64,000 nt of DNA from Carposina sasakii (GCA_014607495.2 CP053156.1:930001-994000); one strand, 5' to 3'; counted from the stretch's first letter, positions 47,707 through 58,715 are shown. A program made the numbers and translations. Notes: generated by a model from the letters alone, not told the origin.

Positions 47707-48903
47707 ATGATTAAAGAATTAACTAGCCTATTTGAGCTTTTGTCTAGTATAAGAACGTATTTAGTTAAGTTAGGACCAAGCCGTAGATGTACACATTTAG
47801 GCTTAAAGAAACAAGAAGAAGCTCAAATCGCGTATAGTAGATTGAATAGTTATTTGCACGCTGTCCAATTACAGATAGAAAATTCTGAAATATCTACAGA
47901 GGATACATTTAGAGTAAATAAGTTGATAGGAGATATTCATATCTTATATAATTCTATTTTGATGCTAGCTAATTTAGAAAACACGATGGACGGTGATAGT
48001 AAATTTGACTTACGAACGGCAATTTCTTTGCTTCCCGTGATGACTGGTCAAGAAAGTGTGACTAAGCAGTTAATAGACGGAATAGAGTTGTATACAAACA
48101 TGATAAATGAAGCCAGTAAACCACTTTTAATAGAATTTATCTTGAAAACTAGATTGTCTGAAGGGGGTAAGTTGCGTATGAAATCTTCATATGCTTCAGT
48201 AACATCTTTAATAACAGATATGAGACAATATTTGCTTCCCAAAAAATCAAATGTGTGTCTTCAGTCTCAATTGCAAAGGTCTACACAAGGTAATAGGTCT
48301 ATACAGGCCTTTGGCTCTGAGTTAGAAGACTTATTTGTTAATCTTACTATAAGCCAAGCTGACGGAGATGCTAATAAGTTTGAAGTATTGCGTCCTATTA
48401 ACGAGCGCATTGCTATAAAGCGCTTTGTGGATGGTTTAAAAGACCAGAGGTTAAGTATCATCTCAGCTTCGAAAACGTTTAATAGCTTGCCAGAGGCTAT
48501 TCGGTCGGCATTAGATGAGCAGTCCATGTACACCGAAGACCATCAGGTTTTTAGAATGCGAGAAAATTATAGACAAAATATGCCTATACATAATAATAAT
48601 AATAACCGGGGTTTCAGACGCTCGCATAATTACGGGTACAAAAATAGGTCATTTAATAATTCTACCTATAATAATAAAAATGGCTCAAATAATTTTACTG
48701 GAAATGCATATCGCAGCTATTCCATGGGAAACAATGCAAGTAATCGGAGCCGCGGGACAGCGCCGGCGCGCATGTTCACGCGTTCACGTGGAGCTTATAC
48801 AAGGAACACTTTTCCGCGTGTTCAGCATATGCAATCCGAGCAAAAGGCAGAGAATAAATACAAAGTAGAAGGTTCAGAATTTTTTCGAGGCCTTCGAGAG
48901 TAA
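47707..48903 (+). CDS. gag: Gag polyprotein
   Basis: The first in-frame ATG is 47707, giving 398 residues. The open frame extends upstream to 47617 only through a TTG codon and a hydrophobic run without ATG, so that N-terminus is probably not made. The first ~270 residues are helical, with a capsid-like region (LRPINERIAIKRFVDGLKDQ, residues about 230-250). The C-terminal ~110 residues are rich in Asn, Arg, Tyr and Gly and replace the usual CCHC zinc knuckle as probable nucleic-acid binder; no CCHC is present. Stop is TAA at 48901. The pol frame overlaps the last 35 nt in the +1 register. Confidence 0.85.
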   Translation: MIKELTSLFELLSSIRTYLVKLGPSRRCTHLGLKKQEEAQIAYSRLNSYLHAVQLQIENSEISTEDTFRVNKLIGDIHILYNSILMLANLENTMDGDSKFDLRTAISLLPVMTGQESVTKQLIDGIELYTNMINEASKPLLIEFILKTRLSEGGKLRMKSSYASVTSLITDMRQYLLPKKSNVCLQSQLQRSTQGNRSIQAFGSELEDLFVNLTISQADGDANKFEVLRPINERIAIKRFVDGLKDQRLSIISASKTFNSLPEAIRSALDEQSMYTEDHQVFRMRENYRQNMPIHNNNNNRGFRRSHNYGYKNRSFNNSTYNNKNGSNNFTGNAYRSYSMGNNASNRSRGTAPARMFTRSRGAYTRNTFPRVQHMQSEQKAENKYKVEGSEFFRGLRE

Positions 48904-51900
48904 CTTTGTATTTAATTATAATAGCACTAGTTTAGTAAAATACCATGTCAATAATACTAAGATAGATCTTTTAGTAGATAGTGGGGCAAGTTTGTGTGTC
49001 TTAAAATATGAATGGTTGGAACGTAATACTTATCCATGTCATGAAATAAACAGGCACGTAATAACTATAAAAGGTATAAGCGGAAAATTAATATCCGAGG
49101 GATTTGTTTACTTAGATTTAGAATATAATGGAATAATTTTTAGGGAAAAATTTCATATTTTTAAGAGTTTGTCCTGTTCAGCGGATGGTATATTAGGAAA
49201 AAATTTCTTTACAAAATATAATGCAATTATCAGCTATGCAGATTGTACCTTAACTTTGAATAATTTAAGTGAAAAAGTAACAATGAATATGTATGACACC
49301 GGTAGGTATGACCATACCATACCACCGCGATGTGAAGTTATTAAACTTATACCGACTGATTATATCAGCGATAGCGTAATATTAGCAACAGAAATACACA
49401 AAGGCATTTTTGTTGCGGGGTCTATAGTAAGACCCCAAAAGGGACAAGTTCCTTTAAGAATATTAAATACAACTGATGAAGAAGTTACAGTAAATTTTAC
49501 TGATTTGGACATATTTAGCTTAAATTGTTTTGAACTATGTCATTTTAATGAGCGAGAAATATCAGCTAATAGGGTAAAAACATTATTTTCATTACTTGAC
49601 CTTAATCATTTGAATAGTGAGGAAAAACTTAGCATTGAGAGAATTTGTGCTAAATACGCAGACGTTTTTCATATTCCGGGAGATAAACTATCTGTTACAA
49701 ATTTATTACAACACACAATAAAACTCAAAAATAACGTTACACCAGCATACGTGAAGCCATATCGAATACCACATGCTTTGAAAAAAGAAGTTCAAAAACA
49801 GATTGATGAAATGCTAGCCAATGATATAATAGAAGAGACCACATCCGAGTGGTCCAGCCCAGTCCTATTAGTTCCTAAAAAGTCTAACAAGTCCGGAGAA
49901 CGCAAATGGCGATTAGTCATCGATTATAGACAGTTAAATAACCGTATTCAAGATGACAAGTTCCCTTTGCCTAATATCACTGAAATATTGGACTCCCTTG
50001 CACATAGCATTTATTTTTCAAAATTAGATTTATCTCAAAGTTATTACCAATTATCCTTAGATAATAATTCGCGAAAATACACTGCATTTAATGTAACTAA
50101 AATGTATCAAATTGAATTAGATAACGATTCACGTCCTTGTACTGCATTTACAACAGATAAGATGTACCAGATGAAGCGTTGTCCTATGGGCCTTAAGACT
50201 TCTCCTAGCGTGTTTTCACGTCTCATGACCATAGCAATGTCTGGTTTAAATTATAAAAAGTGTTTTATTTATTTAGATGACTGCGTGGTAATTGGCAGCT
50301 CTATTCAAAACCACAATAAAAATTTAATGAGTATTTTGGAGCGTTTGAGAAAAGTCAATTTAAAATTAAACCCCTTAAAATGTGATTTTTTACGTACTGA
50401 AATTCTTTATTTAGGGCATAAAATTACATCTGCGGGAATATATCCCGATCCAGAAAAAATTGAAATAATGCAAAACTATCCAGTGCCTAAAAATACTGAC
50501 GAAATCAAATGTTTTGTTGCTTTCGCTAATTATTATAGACGGTTTATACCACAGTTTGCCAAAAAAGCATATCCCCTTAACCAATTATGTAAAAAGAACG
50601 TAAGCTTTAACTGGACCTCGAAATGTAAAATTGCCTTTGAATCACTTAAACAGGCCCTTATAAGCCCGCCTCTGTTAGAATACCCTGATTTTTCAGAGTC
50701 TAATACTTTTAAATTACAAACGGATGCATCTATAACAGGGATAGGCGCCGTATTGTCTAATAGTAATGATAAAGTTGTAGCGTACGCAAGTCGTAATTTG
50801 AAACCGGCGGAGTCGCGGTATCCTGTGATTGAGTTAGAGCTACTAGCTATAGTGTGGGCGATACGACATTTTCGACCTTATCTTTATGGTAGGAAATTTC
50901 TTATATTAACAGATCATAAGCCCCTTATTTATCTTTTTGGAATGACTGATCCATCGAGTAGATTAACAAAATTTAGATTATATCTCGAGGAATACGACTT
51001 TGATATCGAATATATACCAGGTCGACAAAATGCAGCTGCAGACGCATTGAGTCGACTTCCATCTAATAGTAAAGAGTTAAAATCTCTTAGAGAACACACT
51101 GTATCAGTCATCACCCGAGCACAAAATCGTAAATTTTCAGCACAGCCTATCGGGTTGTCAAAGGATACCACAACGGCATCCGAATACCAGCCAATGGCTG
51201 TAGAGATTCTTAAGAAACCAAGTTATAGTACAGAATTGATAATAAAAAGTTCATTATGTAAAGAACAAAAATATTTTCTTCATAAAGACAACATAGCTAG
51301 CAAGTCAAACAATTGTCTATACGTTCCTTCTAAGAGGACATTGTACCTAATTACCCGATCGTTATCTACTATGCCAGTGTTAGCGAGGGAATTAGAGGCA
51401 TTATGCAAACAAATAAATATAAGTGAACTCATAATAATACGTAACAAAACTAATGAAATCAAAATAAAGGCCTTATTACAAGCTTTGAAAGTTTTAGAAT
51501 CGTGTACTCTTAGAATTCTAGTAATAAAAGATGTCATACGTATAACTGATGATGACGAAAAAATAGTAATACTAAATGATTTTCATATGTTACCCACTAG
51601 CGGCCATGCAGGGGAAAACAGGATGCTAAATAATATAAAAAAATATTATTTTTGGCCTGGAATAGGCCAGGACGTGCAGGACTTTGTTAGAAAATGCAAA
51701 GACTGTCAAATAAATAAATATACAAATAAAAATATAAAGGAGCCTATGGTGATAACCACCACAGCTCACTCGGCTTTTGATAGAATAAGTTTAGATTTAA
51801 TGGGCCCACTAGATATAGATAATTACGGTTATAAATATATTTTAACAATTCAATGCGATCTTACCAAATTCGTAGAGGCATATCCATTGAAAAATAAAGA

Positions 51901-52585
51901 GGCAGAACTTGTAGCTAGAAAATTTGTACAATATTTTGTACTTAGATACGGTATTCCAAAAGAAATTATTACAGATAAGGGAACAGAGTTTATGTCATCT
52001 GTCATGAACGAAGTATGTACACTTTTGGACATCAAGAAAATAAATTCTACTGCATATCACCATCAAACGTTAGGATCCTTAGAAAATTCCCATAAAAATT
52101 TAGGAGCATTTCTTAGAATTCAGAGTTCTAATAACAAACAAAGCTGGAGTAATTGGGTAGCTTATTGGTGTTTTTCATTTAATACAACTGTTCATTCTGA
52201 AACAAAATATACGCCATTTGAGCTTGTGTTTGGTAAAGTATGTAGGTTACCTAGCAACCTAAGTTATAATGTTGATCCTTTGTATAATTTCGATAGTTAT
52301 CCGTTAGAATTAAAGTACAGGTTGCAAAGAGCACAAGCTGATGCCCGCAACAACTTACTGCATAATAAAGAGTTAAGAAAATTGGCATATGATCAAACAT
52401 CAAATTCTGTAAAATATAAAAAAGGTGACTTAATTCTTGTAAAGAACCAAATAGGCAATAAGTTGGATGTAATATTTAAGGGACCGTATCGAGTTATTGA
52501 AGAGATGTCTCCTAATGTTAAGATAGAAATAAATAATAAACCTTACATAATTCATAAGAATAATACAAAAATGTTTATATCCTAA
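48869..52585 (+). CDS. pol: Pol polyprotein: protease, RT, RNase H, integrase
   Basis: The open frame runs from 48869 to TAA at 52583-52585. Aspartic protease is at about 48920-49290, with DSGA at 48977 and ILGKNFF near its end. RT is at about 49700-50450: WRLVIDYRQLN, LDLSQSYYQ (motif A), CPMGLKTSPSVF (motif B) and YLDD (50270-50281). RNase H is at about 50700-51060: QTDAS, ELLAIVWA, TDHKPL, AAADALSRL. The integrase zinc finger is H-x6-H-x29-C-x2-C (51584, 51605, 51695, 51704). The integrase core has Asp 51794, Asp 51974 and Glu 52082, an exact D,D35E spacing. A GPYRVIEE motif is at the end. It has no ATG of its own near the start, so it must be made as a Gag-Pol fusion. A 60-bp in-frame duplication lies between RT motifs A and B. 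Confidence 0.93.
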   Translation, partial: KVQNFFEAFESNFVFNYNSTSLVKYHVNNTKIDLLVDSGASLCVLKYEWLERNTYPCHEINRHVITIKGISGKLISEGFVYLDLEYNGIIFREKFHIFKSLSCSADGILGKNFFTKYNAIISYADCTLTLNNLSEKVTMNMYDTGRYDHTIPPRCEVIKLIPTDYISDSVILATEIHKGIFVAGSIVRPQKGQVPLRILNTTDEEVTVNFTDLDIFSLNCFELCHFNEREISANRVKTLFSLLDLNHLNSEEKLSIERICAKYADVFHIPGDKLSVTNLLQHTIKLKNNVTPAYVKPYRIPHALKKEVQKQIDEMLANDIIEETTSEWSSPVLLVPKKSNKSGERKWRLVIDYRQLNNRIQDDKFPLPNITEILDSLAHSIYFSKLDLSQSYYQLSLDNNSRKYTAFNVTKMYQIELDNDSRPCTAFTTDKMYQMKRCPMGLKTSPSVFSRLMTIAMSGLNYKKCFIYLDDCVVIGSSIQNHNKNLMSILERLRKVNLKLNPLKCDFLRTEILYLGHKITSAGIYPDPEKIEIMQNYPVPKNTDEIKCFVAFANYYRRFIPQFAKKAYPLNQLCKKNVSFNWTSKCKIAFESLKQALISPPLLEYPDFSESNTFKLQTDASITGIGAVLSNSNDKVVAYASRNLKPAESRYPVIELELLAIVWAIRHFRPYLYGRKFLILTDHKPLIYLFGMTDPSSRLTKFRLYLEEYDFDIEYIPGRQNAAADALSRLPSNSKELKSLREHTVSVITRAQNRKFSAQPIGLSKDTTTASEYQPMAVEILKKPSYSTELIIKSSLCKEQKYFLHKDNIASKSNNCLYVPSKRTLYLITRSLSTMPVLARELEALCKQINISELIIIRNKTNEIKIKALLQALKVLESCTLRILVIKDVIRITDDDEKIVILNDFHMLPTSGHAGENRMLNNIKKYYFWPGIGQDVQDFVRKCKDCQINKYTNKNIKEPMVITTTAHSAFDRISLDLMGPLDIDNYGYKYILTIQCDLTKFVEAYPLKNKEAELVARKFVQYFVLRYGIPKEIITDKGTEFMSSVMNEVCTLLDIKKINSTAYHHQTLGSLENSHKNLGAFLRIQSSNNKQSWSNWVAYWCFSFNTTVHSETKYTPFELVFGKVCRLPSNLSYNVDPLYNFDSYPLELKYRLQRAQADARNNLLHNKELRKLAYDQTSNSVKYKKGDLILVKNQIGNKLDVIFKGPYRVIEEMSPNVKIEINNKPYIIHKNNTKMFIS
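48880..48888 (+). promoter_or_regulatory. candidate +1 ribosomal frameshift site
   Basis: In the gag frame the sequence is TTT TTT CGA, within the 35-nt overlap between the last stop in the pol frame (48866-48868) and the gag stop (48901). Slippage of tRNA-Phe from UUU to UUC at 48883-48886, with a slow CGA codon in the A site, would move ribosomes into the pol frame at GAG (48887). A UUU-CGN site drives +1 shifting in other known cases. The mechanism is inference; the frame relationship is seen directly. Confidence 0.55.
50041..50160 (+). repeat. diverged 60-bp in-frame tandem duplication inside RT
   Basis: Two 20-codon units, LSLDNNSRKYTAFNVTKMYQ and IELDNDSRPCTAFTTDKMYQ, follow motif A. 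A normal gypsy RT has one such unit. The two share the block ACTGCATTTA and are about 60% identical in DNA by eye, so this is not a fresh slippage copy. Confidence 0.9.
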
Positions 52586-52628
52586 GCATACATTTAATGT
52601 TAGTAATTAAGTTTTTTTTTTCCCTCTT

Positions 52629-52663
52629 TCGGGGGAGGGGTAACGACAGTTTTTCGGGGGAGA
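52629..52663 (+). promoter_or_regulatory. polypurine tract, duplicated
   Basis: CGGGGGAGA directly precedes the 3' LTR at 52664 and fits a plus-strand primer. A second purine run, CGGGGGAGGGG, lies 25 bp upstream (52630-52640). Both follow a T-run and C. Confidence 0.8.
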
Positions 52664-52853
52664 TGAAATATGATGATTTGTCACTTACTTCCTTTAGCTT
52701 TTAAGTATGTAAGAGCGCTGCGACTCAGGCACCTTGTGCTGACGTAGCTATTATGTTTTACTAGTTTTAAGTAAATGTATGATCAGACAATAAACGGAGT
52801 TCGAACTAAGAAGATGTGTCTTGCTTAACCACTAAAGAAACAAGAATACCACA
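52664..52853 (+). repeat. 3' LTR (190 bp)
   Basis: Identical to the 5' LTR as read. TTAT follows, duplicating the four bases in front of the 5' LTR. Confidence 0.93.
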
Positions 52854-53166
52854 TTATATTATACGACAGTGTTTTTACTCGCAGGAAATGTATTTTTAAT
52901 TTGATTATTCGCAATGTTTTTTCCATGTCAATTGTATCGGGCAATCCTATGACTGTGACTCGCTAATAAATGAGCTTATCTGTTACTATGTGATACATTG
53001 CTGTTTTTTTGGATCACTTGTGACTCTGCATTAAAAAATTTTCGAGCGCTTTAATTTTGGTTCTAAAAATATCAAAAAGTCCGAAAAATTCAGAATTTTC
53101 CTGTAAACATTTTCTGCGGTTATCATTTTTAAAATCATGGTCTGAAGACACTTACACTCTTTATGT

Positions 53167-54948
53167 TATGGCCAGTCAATACGAGTATTATCTAGTATAA
53201 TACAGTATATTTTTTTATTTCACTAATCATAGACAGATCAAGTTTGTTCACATATACAGAAAAGCTCCAGAATACTCTATGCTTTTGTGCTATAGTTACC
53301 TACATTTTACAGCGGTCGATCGGATGGGTATACTTTCAAAGTGTATTTAAGGCTGGATTGGACTAGCAGGTATATTATAAAGGTTCCTATCATACATAAC
53401 ACCCATGTCATATTACTGAGATATGTACTCTAGTCTAAAGGTATTAAGTTATAAATAAATCATCTCGCATTAGCTCTTGTTGCGGGTTCTAATAATTGAT
53501 GGATATTTAACTCAAAGACCTTACCTTTTGTCCACGTTATTAATTAATTTGGGAGCTGTATCATTAAATTCTAAACGGAATTTTGTGTAGTGTTTGCTTT
53601 CATTGAAGTCACTCTTTGTTTCGAAGTGAGGGCTTCTAATTTTGTGGTTATTTATAATGCTCAAGTTAATTTTCTGAGTAATGTTTCACTTACGAATATA
53701 ATTACTAAATTAGCATCTAATGCCTTTGGGGAACGTAAAGTAATGAAATTATGAAGTAAAATTTCTCAAGTAATGAGATATAAGACACACAAAACAATCA
53801 TGTAAAGTAATAAAATAGGTATTTCTTAATACGCATTTGATTTGATGTTAGAATTAGATATGGGAAGACGTATTATCTACCAAAACTTCTGTACTTCTAG
53901 CTAGACTATACCTTATGCGCTGAACTCGATATATTTAATTATTATCATCAAGTTAAATTTGATTGAATTAATAGCAAATTCAAAAGGGTTTTAAATAGCT
54001 CAAACAGAGAGGCTACATAAAAGAGAAATTACATCAATTATTACAAAAGCAAACGACATCAGCACGAACTATTGTTGAAAATGTAAAATAGGTAGGCTAT
54101 TCCCACTTGCACTCCGCAAATGTCTGTAATCTATTATTTAGTTAATTTATTATTATTATTCATCAACAATTTGGTTACTTTATTTATGCTAAATATTTGC
54201 AAATCGCGTAATTAAAACAATTAACTTAGCTGTCTATTCAGAAGTTAAAACGAATAAAGTTTAGGGAATTTCTAAATTAAATTGGTCTTAAATAAATGCG
54301 TGAACGGATTGCTGTGTAAAGATAATATATTAAGGAGCAACACATAAAGTCGAGTAATTTCTCGTGGCAGTAAACAAATCTCCCATTTCATGCGAGAAAT
54401 CAGTGTTGTTATGTTTATAAATTCCCCACTGGTGTATTTGAGTTTTACGGAGCATATTCTCTTAATTTAGTTATGACTGCAACTGGAATGAATAAGTAAT
54501 TCAAGGTGTAGACATAGACATCATATAGCCTACATTGTCACATAAAAAGTAAGCTCTACCCTTTGTCGGACTGTCATTGGATTCGTGAACTTAGCAGATC
54601 ATTTTCCAGCAGCTCAAATATAAATGTGGGTTCTTTTCTAGTGCAGGTGAGTTCTATAGTTCCTGATACCTTTTATAATTTCTTGTCTCTCAGCGAGGAA
54701 TAAATTTAAATTCCCATATCATGTAGTAATAACATGATTCAATGGTACATTGACATTGTATTGCAAAGAAACCTTGGACAAGATGTTTTTTTTTTTTGCT
54801 ATTTTCATAATACTGTAGACGCTGATACTAATTACAACAGATGTGTTTCCCATTGTTCCGTTCCATCTAAACACGCATAGCATAAACCTCAAAACCACAA
54901 AAAAATAAAACATTGTAAAACTAATTGAATCTCAAATTTAATAAAATA
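53167..54948. other. gene-free AT-rich stretch
   Basis: No supported gene, RNA or element boundary. The minus-strand frame at 54719-54913 is a chance frame. Confidence 0.5.
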
Positions 54949-55567
54949 CTAGCTGACCCGGCAAACGTTGTTTTGCCATGTAAAAGGGGTTGATCCTAGA
55001 GGGGTGAAAATTCATGGTTGTATGTATTTTTGTATGCTGTACAGTAATACCCCACTTTACGCCACCCCGTTATGCGTGGTTTCACTATAACGCGAATTTT
55101 AAAATTCACGTTTAAATGCTTCGCATAATGCGAAAGAATGTGTATAAATATAATTTAGTCATTAACTCCCCTTTGGTCGCGGGAATCCTCGCGTCCTCTG
55201 AACATTCTGATTGAAGAACTGAGGATTCCCCGTACTACGACTTTGTTCTATGGCAAAGATTAAATTTTGAATATGATTAATCATAAACCTTGATATACGC
55301 GAATTTCAGTTAACTCGATTTTTTCCGGAACGTATCCCTCGCGTAAAGCGGGGTATTACTGTATGATAAAAATAAAAACAAAAAATTTTGTCAAAAAAAT
55401 TTAAAAAAAATTAGGGGTGGACCACCCTTAACATTTAGGGGGATGAAAAATAGATGTCCGATTCTCCACCCTAACCGATATGCATGCTAAGATTTACGAA
55501 AATCGGTCGAGCCGTTTCGGAGGAGTTTAACTTCTAACACCGTGACACGAGAATTTTATATATTAGA
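54949..55567 (-). mobile_element. Helitron-like element carrying a nested MITE
   Basis: On the minus strand it begins TCTAATATATAAAATTCTCG and ends GGGTCAGCTAG followed by T. A hairpin-forming GGCAAA/TTTGCC pair (54960-54977 region) lies just before the 3' end. The layout is typical of Helitrons. A 320-bp element with TA duplications interrupts it at 55042. Confidence 0.8.
55042..55361. mobile_element. Tc1/mariner (pogo-like) MITE with TA target
   Basis: The inverted ends CAGTAATACCCCACTTTACG and its complement ending GGGGTATTACTG are flanked by TA on both sides. The CAG start with a TA target fits the Tc1/mariner group. A second pair, GCGAATTT, recurs inside. It has no transposase. Confidence 0.85.
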
Positions 55568-56395
55568 TAACCCACTTTGCCACAGTCTAATGGAATAAAG
55601 TTAGGATATTTACTAGTCTCTTGTTATTAGCAGAAACTGCACAATTACGTACCTACAAAGGTAGTAAGTATAGTTTTTTTCCTACGTTTGGTATGGTATT
55701 TTAATGAAATAATTTACAACGCCTTCCATTCACTGTAAACTTATTAGACTTACATTGGTTATTTGTTACAGTCGGAGTCACTTCAAAATCACATTAATTT
55801 CTCGGTAGAATTTACCACAGCATAAAAGAGATAACAAGCTTGTAGCGTATATACTTTGAGTTCTCACCGTAAGCTATTTCGTAACAGTGTTGTTTTCATA
55901 TTTTGTGAAAAAACATGAAGAGGTGGTGTTTTAAAAATATGGTTTTGTTGACGAATTACGAAGATACACCGATGGTTCGTGTTATAGAGCCTGAGGAAAT
56001 TATTTTGCATAATTTTCGCCATGTTCTTAATTTACCTCTCTGAAAATGTTACTATTATTACATTTATACTCGTATAGGTAAAGTAGCCACTTGTCGGATT
56101 TATAAACAACGTCTAGTCGACGTAATCCAGAATAAAATATACCGTACCTAAGTAAGTTTGTAGGTAGGTAAGTAGACCGAAGAATTTAATTTGTTTCTTG
56201 CAAATCTAATTTCTGGCAAATGTTATTTCTGGCGTGTTTATTGCTGTACGCACATGTAATAATACTTCGAGTAAGTTTTATACTGCCTTTTTACGATTGC
56301 GAGTGTTAAATGTTTTCAAAATTTGGTTTTACTCGTAGTTACATCATTATGAGTTGGCAATATTTTGAAATTTATTTATTTGGTGTATAATTTCA
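55568..56395. other. gene-free stretch
   Basis: AT-rich sequence without supported features. A plus-strand segment near 55920-56040 has a short open frame without recognisable content. Confidence 0.45.
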
Positions 56396-56397
56396 TT

Positions 56398-56650
56398 CTT
56401 CTTCAGCCTATTGCAGTCCACTGCTGGATGTAGGCCACCCCCAGACATGCCACAAGGCTACTGCCACAGGGGGGTTTTCCCATAATCACCACGCTGGGCA
56501 GGCGGGTTGGTGACCGCAGTGTGATTTTCGGACTAGGTCAGTACGGGAGGCGCTGCTGCCCACCTCCCGGTAATCCTTAATCGCCTCATACGATACCTAC
56601 GGGCAGGCAGGGGTGGTACAAACTCTACTCTGCCGGCACCACGCGGCTAC
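56398..56650 (+). mobile_element. non-coding retroelement of the AGTCCACTGCTGGA family
   Basis: Contains GCAGTCCACTGCTGGATGTA, GGCAGGCGGGTTGG and an end GCCGGCACCACGCGGC. The copy nested in the Transib element at 60047-60302 is related throughout. No target duplication is clear here. Confidence 0.7.
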
Positions 56651-58715
56651 TTATAATGTTAATAATTTAATTACATACATACATATAATTTAATTAACAA
56701 CTAAGAAACTTAATATACCTATATAGGTATACGAGGCAAATATGTTAAATGGTTTTCGTAATAAAATAAGCAATGTAATTAAAATGTAATATCTAAAATT
56801 ATTGAATGGTATTCTGAGTTAGGGTAATCTTTCCAAAACAATTACTTAATTCAAGCTCTAGTGAAACTTGTAACTTAAATTGTTGCGAAGTTCACACTTA
56901 GCTAGGAAACTTTAGTTAGTTACTAGGTTCTTGGACAATATCTTTACAGTTATGTCTGGAACATAAATTCAAACATATTATATTACGTCATGTTTTTGTT
57001 GAGAGTATTCATATTCTCATTTAATATATGGATAGGATTATTGACAGAGCAGATAAAAGCCGAGGTTCTCACTATGATTATAGTGATTTTTAAGAACTAA
57101 AAATTCAGATAATAAATTTAATCACTATAGAGAATGAAAGAAATCTTGCATAGTTAATAATATTCATAAACTCCATTTTCTATAAACCTATACCTACAGA
57201 TAGACTTTAGTAAGGTATTACAGCTGTTCAGTTAATAATCCTTTAATTAAAAAATGCTTTATACGGAATATCGGTTTTCCCTAAGAACACGTTTACCTAC
57301 TTAATCCCCAGGCACTAATATGTTTTAGGTATAGATAGAGTAGTTACTATGCGTAAACCAACATAGCAAATCTAGTTAAGGAATTACCATGCTAACTTCA
57401 CAATAATTTGATTTAACTTATATCTAAGGCCTTGCATATGGGTTTCATATTGTCGCTCAATTTCTAATATGTATTTCAACCAGTATATTTTCAATTTATA
57501 GATGCAATAAGTTAAATAATTCTGTATTTAGGTACTATGGGAAATCATGGATTTGTTGTGCCTGTCCGTATGCTAATATAGGCTAATACCCTCTATTGTC
57601 ATAATATTACTAAATACCATTTGCTGTGTTTTTATGTCTATCCCATTAATGAAAGCAGCGATTTTGCTCATATTAATTAGAAGTAAACTGAACAAAATTG
57701 AGTAAGTATATAAATTGATATGTGAAAAATTATATGTGACACTAGGCCTAAATTGAAAGCGAGCCTCGAATATTCGAGCCCATTTTGTTCGGATATTTAA
57801 AATATATTAAAATCAATTATCGTGTATTAAAATCAATTATAGTATAAATATTGGCACTTTCATTCTTTTTACTCGGTGTCTAGAATAGTCACTTATGTAG
57901 TACCGAATTTCAATATAGTTGATACTGCAGTACTAGAAGTAGGTATATCGTTTGATTTGAAGAAGATTTCAAAGATTCAATGCCGTTGCTTTTACCTTAT
58001 TGCCGTCATGTTACTATTAAAGCTCGGTAAAAGCTAGTAAAGTTACATTGTAGTCATGTATTATGTCAGCTGTATATCACTACACTACATTAGGGTAATT
58101 GGAGGGGTTCACTCGTGCATATGTTTCAAATGTATGAGCTGTTACATTTTGTGTAACAGATATCCTATGAAACCGCCAAGATTTTTGATTCTGAATATGT
58201 GTAAAAGACGTTTCTGTATAATTAATGTTTTGATAGCGAAATACTGCAAATAGATGATATAATTATATCTCAGGACACGCCTACATACCTAGATTTTATC
58301 CAATCCTATTTCGAAATAGCTTTAGGATTTCCAATTGACTATGCGTGAACAGGTAACGGAATGAATAGATGAATCTTTGAAACAGTAATAATAAATGGAT
58401 TGTGTTTTTATATTTGTTATACGACGAGTAAAAAATTAATTTTGTTGAATCAAAGTTTTAATACGCCCAACTTTCACCGAAATATGATTTGTCATAAAAG
58501 CAAGACGGCATGTTAGTACCTATGTTAACCCGCGGGTAGAATGAGATGAAAAATATTAGCAGTTTTGCAACTAGCTTGAACGAAGCTCAGCATAAACGAA
58601 CTCAAAATAAAAGCCTCAAAATCAGTCGATATAATAAGGGAAGTCTAGTAAAAGTATATTGTTATACTTATTTTTCTCTCCATCAGAAGATATTAAGGAG
58701 TGAAGAATACCATCA
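56651..58715. other. gene-free AT-rich stretch
   Basis: The only pattern is a short direct duplication of TATTAAAATCAATTAT at about 57805-57840. The frame at 58056-58253 lacks any recognisable domain. Confidence 0.5.

Larger units (their letters stand above)
46808..52853 (+). mobile_element. complete Ty3/gypsy-type LTR retrotransposon (6046 bp)
   Basis: Two 190-bp LTRs, identical as read, bound a full internal region with primer-binding site, three open frames and polypurine tract. The 4-bp TTAT (46804-46807 and 52854-52857) is duplicated. The order of Pol domains, with integrase last, is that of Ty3/gypsy elements (Metaviridae). There is no envelope-like frame after Pol. Identical LTRs imply a very recent insertion. 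Open points on its activity are the RT duplication and the need for a frameshift. Confidence 0.95.
46729..53166 (+). mobile_element. MITE family B copy split by an LTR retrotransposon
   Basis: The left part (46729-46807) reads CCAGGGTGTGAGTGACAGCC to GAGTTAT. The right part resumes at 52854 with TTATATTATACGACAGTG and continues to about 53166. Alignment with the uninterrupted copies at 19827-20122 and 18075-18241 shows that the LTR element landed inside this MITE. Confidence 0.85.

Noticed and set aside
48515..48868. 117-codon plus-strand frame overlapping gag
   Set aside because: It is the pol frame before its last upstream stop, kept open by gag composition; it does not reach the protease.
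53167..54948. Envelope-like gene downstream of pol
   Set aside because: The element ends at 52853; no frame with signal peptide or membrane span lies between pol and the 3' LTR.
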